In this document: positions 6,814 through 12,516 of the stretch, one piece after another
Layout of the letters: each line of letters opens with the position of its first letter
Position numbering within the stretch: position 1 is the stretch's first letter
DNA from: an uncultured beta proteobacterium
GTDB lineage: Bacteria; Pseudomonadota; Gammaproteobacteria; Burkholderiales; Burkholderiaceae_C
DNA length: 12,516 bases
Reading direction: 5' to 3'
Assembly (NCBI GenBank): GCA_903927495.1
Contig: CAIYNH010000731.1
Coordinates: 1 to 12,516 of the forward strand
Position numbers and translations under genes: made by a program
Notes under the pieces: generated by a model
What the model was told of the DNA's origin: nothing
What the model saw: the letters and a program-made list of their open reading frames with translations, nothing else
The model's database searches: none

Positions 6814-9078
6814 ATGGCCGTCTTTGATCAACTGAAAAACCTGTTCAGGAACCCCCCCCACGATGAGCAGCAGGATTCACGGTTTAGTCTGGGTGATCCT
6901 TCGCTTTCAATGATGCAAAGTGACGAGGAGATCAAGTCAATCCAAACCGAGTATGGGTTGCTTTCGAAGAGTGCAGAGAAGGAACTTAGCAATGCTGGCG
7001 CCATGTCGGCAGAGCAGATATCTCTACCTTTGTTGGGTCAAAAAACGGTGGTCCAACACCAACGCATATTGTCGGTGACTCTTGGATTTTCATTGGTCTT
7101 GTTGGCTGTTGTCACGTTGTTTGGATTGAGTCAAGCCGACCGCGTGGCACAACAGTTGGGTGCCACCGGTCAGTCTCTGATGCAATCCCAGCGTTTGGCT
7201 AAATCTGTAACACAAGCCTTGGTCGGAGATGCCAAGGCATTTCCGGATGTGGCTCAAAGCTCACAGGTGTTGGCCAAGTCGGTGCGTGGCATGATGTCTG
7301 GTGACCCCGAGTTGCGACTGGACGAATTGAGTGCAAGCTATAAGAGCGATCTTGAGAAGTCGGTTCCCTTGGTCAACCGGGCCGAAAAAAACGCAGCAAC
7401 TGTGATGGCACAGCAAAAAATCCTGACCCAAGTGGGGGCGGCGCTGCATTTGATCAATCGGCAGTCATCGGATTTGCTTGAGATTGCCGAAACCGTGGCC
7501 TCATTGAAGCTGCAGCAAAACGCGCCATCGGCTGAAATCTCTGCCGCTGGACAATTGGTGATGCTGACACAGCGCATTGGCAAGTCGGCCAATGAATTCC
7601 TGACCATGGAAGGGGTCAGTCCTGAGGCGGTTTTCTTATTGGGTAAAGATCTGAATTCTTTCAAGGAAATTGCCAAAGGACTGCTTGAGGGTAGCCCCGA
7701 GCTGCGTTTGATAGCGTCGGGTGATTCTCAAACCCGTGATCAATTGGTCGCCTTGATCAAACTCTTTGAAGCAACTCGAACCCAGGCTGCAGCTATTTTG
7801 GGAAATCTGCAGGGATTAGTTGCTGCCCGTGAAGCACAGTCGTCGATTTTGGCAGATAGCGAATTGCTGCGAAAGGAACTTGAAATATTGCAGTCTGCAC
7901 TGTCTGCACAAACCGGATTGGGCACGGGTCCCTTGGTCGCCTTGGTGCTAGCGGCATTGATGGCCTTGCTCAGTGCAGCTGGGTTGTCGTACGTGCAATT
8001 GCTCGATAGCCGCAAGCGGCAGGTCAGCGCTGAAGCGCAGCAACTGCAGTCGCAACGCCAGGAGCAGGAGGCCAAGAGGGTCAATGATGCCAATCAGGCC
8101 GCTATTTTGCGTTTGATGAATGAATTGCAGTTGGTAGCTGAAGGTGACTTGACCCAGGAGGCCACGGTGACGGAGGACATCACCGGGGCTATTGCGGACT
8201 CTGTGAACTACACAGTTGAAGAGCTTCGTCTGCTGGTGGGACATGTTCAAACCACGGCTGCCCGGGTTGCACAAACCACTTCTGATGTGGATGCAACTTC
8301 AACGGAGCTACTGGCTGCATCCAACGAGCAACTGCATGAAATTCGTGAAACCGGACGATCGGTGGTGGACATGGCCACCCGCATCAATCAAGTATCGGTG
8401 CAGGCCCAAGCATCCGCTGAAGTGGCTCGCCAGTCGCTCCATGCGGCCGAAGTCGGCTTACAGGCAGTGCAAGACTCGATCGGCGGCATGAACGCCATTC
8501 GTGACCAGATTCAGGAAACTTCCAAACGCATCAAACGCTTGGGCGAGTCATCTCAGGAAATTGGCGAAATTACTGAGTTGATTTCTGACATTACAGAGCA
8601 AACCAATGTGTTGGCACTCAATGCAGCAATTCAGGCTGCCTCTGCCGGCGATGCCGGTCGTGGCTTTTCAGTGGTCGCCGAGGAAGTTCAGCGATTGGCC
8701 GAGCGCTCGGCCGACGCAACCCGTCAGATCGCGGCTTTGGTCAAAGCCATTCAAACCGATACGCAGGATGCAGTTGGCGCAATGGAGCGTTCTACCCAGG
8801 GTGTTGTGGAAGGTGCCAAGCTTTCAGACAACGCGGGTACAGCCTTGACCGAGATTGACCAGGTTTCACGTCGGTTGGCCGAACTGATTGAGCAGATATC
8901 GGAATCCACCTCGCGCGAGGCCAGTTTGGCCAGTGAAGTGGCAGGAAACATTCAGCATATTTTTGCGGTCACAGAACAGACCGGGGAGGGCACTCGCTCG
9001 ACTGCTTCTCAGGTGCGAGAGCTTTCCAAAATGGCCGAAGAGTTGCGACAGTCTGTGGCGCGCTTTCGCATTGCCTGA
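6814..9078 (+). CDS. pilJ: Type IV pilus chemoreceptor PilJ (methyl-accepting)
   Basis: PilJ is the inner-membrane receptor of the Pil-Chp system; in Pseudomonas it contacts pilin and reports surface attachment. The 754-residue protein has a cytoplasmic N-terminus (1-83), a first membrane segment (about 85-106), a periplasmic part with two PilJ-type helical modules, a second membrane segment (about 372-394), a Gln/Glu-rich helix and HAMP-like region (400-475), and a coiled-coil signalling domain. The modules are related to each other: GQSLMQSQRLAKSV...GDPELRL (119-169) and GQLVMLTQRIGKSA...GSPELRL (246-299). The receptor tip ITEQTNVLALNAAIQAASAGDAGRGFSVVAEEVQRLAERS (593-632, discontinuous here) carries the PilJ variant AAIQAASAGDAGRGF in place of the usual AAIEAARAGE. 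The start ATG has only GGGG at 6803-6806. Eight Cs at codons 13-16 are noted separately. Confidence 0.94.
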   Translation: MAVFDQLKNLFRNPPHDEQQDSRFSLGDPSLSMMQSDEEIKSIQTEYGLLSKSAEKELSNAGAMSAEQISLPLLGQKTVVQHQRILSVTLGFSLVLLAVVTLFGLSQADRVAQQLGATGQSLMQSQRLAKSVTQALVGDAKAFPDVAQSSQVLAKSVRGMMSGDPELRLDELSASYKSDLEKSVPLVNRAEKNAATVMAQQKILTQVGAALHLINRQSSDLLEIAETVASLKLQQNAPSAEISAAGQLVMLTQRIGKSANEFLTMEGVSPEAVFLLGKDLNSFKEIAKGLLEGSPELRLIASGDSQTRDQLVALIKLFEATRTQAAAILGNLQGLVAAREAQSSILADSELLRKELEILQSALSAQTGLGTGPLVALVLAALMALLSAAGLSYVQLLDSRKRQVSAEAQQLQSQRQEQEAKRVNDANQAAILRLMNELQLVAEGDLTQEATVTEDITGAIADSVNYTVEELRLLVGHVQTTAARVAQTTSDVDATSTELLAASNEQLHEIRETGRSVVDMATRINQVSVQAQASAEVARQSLHAAEVGLQAVQDSIGGMNAIRDQIQETSKRIKRLGESSQEIGEITELISDITEQTNVLALNAAIQAASAGDAGRGFSVVAEEVQRLAERSADATRQIAALVKAIQTDTQDAVGAMERSTQGVVEGAKLSDNAGTALTEIDQVSRRLAELIEQISESTSREASLASEVAGNIQHIFAVTEQTGEGTRSTASQVRELSKMAEELRQSVARFRIA
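6852..6859 (+). repeat. Poly-C tract (8 C) near the 5' end of pilJ
   Basis: An uninterrupted run of eight Cs spans the end of codon 13 through the first base of codon 16 of pilJ (N13-P14-P15-H16). Gain of one C brings a TGA directly after codon 17; loss of one C ends the frame after codon 32. Both changes would abolish the receptor. The run is seen directly; any role in phase variation is inference. Confidence 0.6.
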
Positions 9079-9084
9079 CGATTT

Positions 9085-9099
9085 GTATTAACTTAATAC
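9085..9099. repeat. Perfect 15-bp palindrome between pilJ and chpA
   Basis: GTATTAA (9085-9091) and TTAATAC (9093-9099) are perfect reverse complements about a central C at 9092. The element occupies the middle of the 37-base gap between the pilJ stop and the chpA ATG, ending 16 bases before the ATG. It is AT-rich and looks like a dimeric-regulator site or a small stem near the ribosome entry site. It lacks a GC-rich stem and U tract, so it is not an intrinsic terminator. Confidence 0.55.
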
Positions 9100-9115
9100 C
9101 GAATTGATTGACCTC

Positions 9116-12100
9116 ATGCTTGCACAAGTTGCCGTGACTCGTGAGACTGAAACCATCGAGCCCGATTTGGGCCCGTTGGCTTGGGTGCTTGATGAGTTGC
9201 GCAAGTCACTCGATAGCGCTACCAAGGCGCTTCGACGGTTTGTCCGAGATGCTGAGTTATCCCGGGGTTCTGATATCGCTGCACTGGATGCGAGTCAGCT
9301 ACGCATTGCTCGACAGCAGTTGCATCAAGCTGTGGGTGCGCTGGAAATGGTGGGTCTGGAAGTGCCAGCCAAAATGTTGCGTGGGATGGAGGCCTTGGTT
9401 CAGAAATTTGTTCAGCGACCTGAGTTTTGCAGCGAAGCTGCCGCTCTCAAGGTGGAACGGGCGAGCTTTGCACTGACAGATTATCTTGATGGCCTTTTGA
9501 AGGGCAGGGCTTCATCGTCTGTAGCCTTGTTTCCACAGTACCGGGATGTGCTTGAACTGGTTGGTGACGACCGTATACATCCTGCCGACTTGTGGTCACA
9601 CGAATGGCGCTGGATCGAGATTCCGGTGCCAGTTTCGGTTGCCCCTCTGTCCTATGAGTCTTCTGTGCGGGCGCGTATCGATGCTTACGTTCTGAATGTG
9701 GTCAAGTCCTCACATGTACCGTCCGCCACAGCCATGTCTGAAATCGGTCTGGGTTTCGCTGCGGCACAGAGCAGTTTGCACGCTCGCGTTTTTTGGTCTG
9801 TGGCGGCAGGATATTTTGAGACGGTTAGCCTGAATCTTTGTCCCTCCGACATCTACGCCAAGCGGGCTGCTTCGCGCATCCTCCTGCAGTACAGGACTTT
9901 GGCCCGGGGTGAACCAGATATTTCCGAACGTTTGATTCAAGATCTGTTGTTTATATGTTTTCAGGCGGTACCAGGGGTCGCACAGATCACTGGTGCGCTC
10001 GCTGCAGTTCGTAAAGCCTACGGTTTCTCCAATAGTCATGCAATGAGCTACGACAAACCACAGTTTGGTCGTTTTGATCCAGCTTTGCTGGTGCAGGCAC
10101 GTAAACGTATTGCGGCTGCTACTGAGACTTGGTCGGCACTTGCTGGCGGTGACATAAGTCGTCTGAAGGTGGCTGTCGATCAATTTAGCCTGGTGACCGA
10201 TTCCATCAGCAAATTGCATCCCGATGGTGGTGAACTGGCGGCGGCCTTGTCGCGCTCGATGGAGGTAGTTATACGTACTGGTCAGGCACCATCGCCAGCC
10301 CTGGCGATGGAGGTGGCTACTGCAGTGCTTTATCTTGAGGCCGCCTACGAGGACATGGATCCGACGGAGGAGCGGGTTGTAGAGCGAGGTCGCAGGTTGG
10401 CGCAACGGCTGGATATTGTTATTGCAGGTGGACAGCCAGAGCCTTTGGATGCCTGGATGGAAGAACTCTATCGGCGTGTGAGCGATAGACAAATCATGGG
10501 CAGCGTGGTGGACGAGTTGCGTACTACCTTAGGTGATGTCGAGAACACTCTTGATGCATTTTTTCGTCGACCAGAAGAAAAATCTCCGTTGCATCAAGTA
10601 CCGAGCAAATTGGCTCAAATGCGCGGTGTGTTTTCGGTACTGGGACTTGATCAGGCGGCGCATGCCGCGCTGCGGATGCGAGACAGTGTTGAGCAATTCT
10701 TGGTGGATGACATTGATGTCCAGGCGGCCAGATCTGGAATTTTCGAGAAGTTAGGTAACAGTCTTGGCGCGCTTGGATTTTTAATTGACATGTTGAGCTA
10801 CCAGAGGGAGTTGGCCAAAAAACTGTTTGTTTATGACGAAGAACTTGGCGAGTTCAGATTTTTAATGGGGCGACAAAAAGTACCTGTGGCTGAACCTGTT
10901 GCCTCGGGAGAATCGGTGGGTATTGTGGGTAGCGTGACGGCTGCACAGACCTTGCCTGAAGTTGAAGCGGCGAGGGAGTTGCCTTTGCCCGAACCCGCCA
11001 ACCTCAATTTAAAAAATATTGTCGGGGTCTCAGCTGAAACTGAAGGTGACGAAGACGATGCCGAGTTACGCTCCATTTTTCTTGACGAAGCGCGGGAAGT
11101 TGTTCAGAGCGGGCTGGGTGCAATCGCTGAACTGCTCAGTAATCCGGAAGACCTGAGTCAGCAGATGACCTTACGGCGTGCATTTCATACGCTCAAGGGC
11201 AGTTCCAGGATGGTTGGGTTGATTGAATTTGGCGAGGCAGCCTGGTCGCTTGAGCAATTGCTTAATGCTTGGTTGCCACAGCAAAAACCGGCCAGCGAAA
11301 ATTTGATAAAGCTCACTGGCGACGCAATGCAAGGGTTTGGTCGCTGGGTAGAAGACATCGCAGCAGGTCAGGACGCTCACTGGCTCGCCCAGCCCTTTCG
11401 CCAGGCTGCCGATCGCTTGCGTTTGGAAAACATTGGGGTTGACTTGGTCTTTCCGGGTGAGCCTGTGCCGGTCATTCAAGAAACTGTAGATCTAATGTCA
11501 GAGGAGGTAGCGCTTCAAGATGAGGCAAAAATCCCTGACTTCGATGCAACTCAGTTGGTTGATTTTGGTGCCACGCAGATGTTGTCAAAAGATGATCAAG
11601 TGGACGCGAATTTACAGCAGGAAAGGGTTGAGGCTTCTGCTGTTTCGACTCAAGAAATTGACCCGCTCGAATTTTCTTTTTCACAAGATGCGCTGGATGC
11701 CGAATCGCAAGTTGGTCCATCATTGCTTGAGGCCGAGGCCGAGGATGAGGTTGATCTGGATTTGGGTGATCTCGGTTTAGATTCTGCGAAGATCCCGATG
11801 CAGTCAATTGACTCGGCAATAGAGCAGGCGGATGAACTCGCGTTGGAGATTGAACTCAAGCCAGAGCCTGAACCTGAGCCTGAGCCTGAGCCTGAGCCAG
11901 AGCCTGAGCCTGAGCCAGAGCCAGAGCCAGAGCCAGAGCCTGAGCCTGAGCCAGAGCCAGAGTTAGATGACCAGGTCAAGGTGATTGATTCACTGCGCAT
12001 TGGACTGGCGCTTTACAACGTGTACCTTAACGAGGCGGATGAGTGGTCACGCCGACTTTTGACCGAGCTCTCTGAATGGTCATTGGAATTGGATCAACGA

Positions 12101-12516
12101 ATACTTGATTCAACAGTTGGATTGGCGCATTCCTTGGCTGGCAGTTCTGCCACCGTTGGATTTATGGCTCTTTCAGAATTGGCGCGCGCCCTGGAATACG
12201 CCCTGTTGCATATTCAGTTAGGTGGTTCAGGTGAACCAGAGTACGCTGGTTTGTTCATTGAAGTGGCCGAGGATATGCGGCGCTTGCTGCACCAGTTCGC
12301 GGCGGGCTTCCTTAAACGACCGGACCCTGACCAATTACAGGCACTTAGGGATATTCTTGTAGTCGATATGGCAGCGTCGCATTTTCCAGCGCCTGAAGAT
12401 GGCATCGGGCAAGGTGATGTGGAAGAGTCAATTGACGAGATTAAATTGGACTTTGACCTTGATTTCCCAGAGCCAGCGCTGATTGAAGTCGTGACGGAAC
12501 CAGAACCAGAACCAGA
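9116..12516 (+). CDS. chpA: ChpA/PilL-type hybrid kinase, N-terminal phosphotransfer half (partial)
   Basis: ChpA is the CheA-like kinase of the Pil-Chp pathway; it phosphorylates PilG and PilH in response to PilJ. From the ATG at 9116 the frame stays open for 1133 codons to the window edge, so the stop and the expected kinase, CheW-like and receiver domains lie outside. Residues 1-600 resemble the helical FimL-like/degenerate-Hpt N-terminal part of ChpA: LHQAVGALEMVGLEV around H70, CPSDIYAKRAASRILLQYRT from C242, and RGVFSVLGLDQAAHAALRMRD near 504-524. A clear Hpt domain (about 650-735) has HTLKGSSRMVG with H691. An acidic linker follows, with 17 Pro-Glu pairs at 916-949. A second Hpt-like domain (about 956-1050) has HSLAGSSATVG with H1005, where Ala replaces the usual Lys. 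Another Glu-Pro tract starts at 12497. No good Shine-Dalgarno is seen. Families of this kind often exceed 2000 residues. Confidence 0.92.
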   Translation, partial: MLAQVAVTRETETIEPDLGPLAWVLDELRKSLDSATKALRRFVRDAELSRGSDIAALDASQLRIARQQLHQAVGALEMVGLEVPAKMLRGMEALVQKFVQRPEFCSEAAALKVERASFALTDYLDGLLKGRASSSVALFPQYRDVLELVGDDRIHPADLWSHEWRWIEIPVPVSVAPLSYESSVRARIDAYVLNVVKSSHVPSATAMSEIGLGFAAAQSSLHARVFWSVAAGYFETVSLNLCPSDIYAKRAASRILLQYRTLARGEPDISERLIQDLLFICFQAVPGVAQITGALAAVRKAYGFSNSHAMSYDKPQFGRFDPALLVQARKRIAAATETWSALAGGDISRLKVAVDQFSLVTDSISKLHPDGGELAAALSRSMEVVIRTGQAPSPALAMEVATAVLYLEAAYEDMDPTEERVVERGRRLAQRLDIVIAGGQPEPLDAWMEELYRRVSDRQIMGSVVDELRTTLGDVENTLDAFFRRPEEKSPLHQVPSKLAQMRGVFSVLGLDQAAHAALRMRDSVEQFLVDDIDVQAARSGIFEKLGNSLGALGFLIDMLSYQRELAKKLFVYDEELGEFRFLMGRQKVPVAEPVASGESVGIVGSVTAAQTLPEVEAARELPLPEPANLNLKNIVGVSAETEGDEDDAELRSIFLDEAREVVQSGLGAIAELLSNPEDLSQQMTLRRAFHTLKGSSRMVGLIEFGEAAWSLEQLLNAWLPQQKPASENLIKLTGDAMQGFGRWVEDIAAGQDAHWLAQPFRQAADRLRLENIGVDLVFPGEPVPVIQETVDLMSEEVALQDEAKIPDFDATQLVDFGATQMLSKDDQVDANLQQERVEASAVSTQEIDPLEFSFSQDALDAESQVGPSLLEAEAEDEVDLDLGDLGLDSAKIPMQSIDSAIEQADELALEIELKPEPEPEPEPEPEPEPEPEPEPEPEPEPEPEPEPELDDQVKVIDSLRIGLALYNVYLNEADEWSRRLLTELSEWSLELDQRILDSTVGLAHSLAGSSATVGFMALSELARALEYALLHIQLGGSGEPEYAGLFIEVAEDMRRLLHQFAAGFLKRPDPDQLQALRDILVVDMAASHFPAPEDGIGQGDVEESIDEIKLDFDLDFPEPALIEVVTEPEPEP
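11861..11962 (+). repeat. 17-unit hexanucleotide repeat encoding (Pro-Glu)17 in chpA
   Basis: The unit is CCA or CCT followed by GAG (GAA once), repeated 17 times without interruption over 102 bases, giving residues 916-949 of ChpA. It connects the acidic linker after the H691 phosphotransfer domain with the H1005 domain. Alternating Pro-Glu makes a stiff extended spacer, a common inter-domain linker type. Because the unit is 6 bases, copy-number change would keep the reading frame. The third base of the Pro codon alternates between T and A in blocks, as expected if groups of units were duplicated together. Confidence 0.9.
12497..12516 (+). repeat. Second Pro-Glu codon repeat in chpA, cut by the window edge
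   Basis: Starting at residue 1128, GAA CCA is repeated three times and then the sequence ends within a fourth GAA/GAG codon. It lies in a second acidic stretch after the H1005 domain. It uses GAA and CCA only, whereas the first tract uses almost only GAG, so the two probably expanded separately. Its full length cannot be seen. Confidence 0.7.

Noticed and set aside
9710..10492. 260-codon open frame on the minus strand within chpA
   Set aside because: It is antisense to the continuous chpA frame. The product has no domain character, and chpA stays open through the whole stretch with ChpA-like sequence.
11650..12000. Minus-strand frame encoding a Gly-Ser repeat protein
   Set aside because: The Gly-Ser alternation is just the reverse complement of the Pro-Glu codons in chpA, so it is an artefact of the repeat.

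Overview
The window reads as a chromosomal core segment of a betaproteobacterium in the order Burkholderiales. Comamonadaceae (Rhodoferax/Polaromonas-like) is my best guess from protein character and gene content; I could run no search. I see no mobile element, tRNA, rRNA or CRISPR. Nearly all of the DNA is coding, in two blocks of opposite direction that meet near 5252-5483.

Left block, minus strand, read right to left: hemL (5251-3941, glutamate-1-semialdehyde aminomutase, tetrapyrrole synthesis), a 280-bp gap with two inverted repeats, then sdhC (3660-3217), sdhD (3201-2836), sdhA (2730-925), sdhB (840-136) and the start of sdhE (129 to the left edge). Together these encode succinate dehydrogenase (complex II: two membrane heme-b anchors, flavoprotein, iron-sulfur protein) plus the factor that promotes FAD attachment to SdhA. 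All expected cofactor residues are visible. HemL makes the 5-aminolevulinate from which the SdhCD heme derives, so the neighbours are biochemically linked, but co-transcription is not shown.

Right block, plus strand: pilG (5484-5882), pilH (5882-6247), pilI (6262-6792), pilJ (6814-9078) and a very large chpA/pilL-type gene (9116 to the right edge, still open after 1133 codons). This is the Pil-Chp chemosensory pathway that controls type IV pilus twitching motility and, in the studied Pseudomonas system, surface sensing and cAMP. PilJ is the membrane receptor, PilI the CheW adaptor, ChpA the multi-phosphotransfer kinase, and PilG and PilH the two single-domain response regulators. Only the N-terminal phosphotransfer half of ChpA lies in the window. 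Its kinase core, CheW-like and receiver domains should follow beyond the right edge.

The systems here are known ones. The most interesting local features are an eight-C run at codons 13-16 of pilJ that could act as a frameshift switch, a 17-unit Pro-Glu hexanucleotide repeat between two phosphotransfer domains of ChpA with a second such tract beginning at the right edge, a perfect 15-bp palindrome between pilJ and chpA, and paired inverted repeats in the sdh leader. I found no convincing evidence of an undescribed system.
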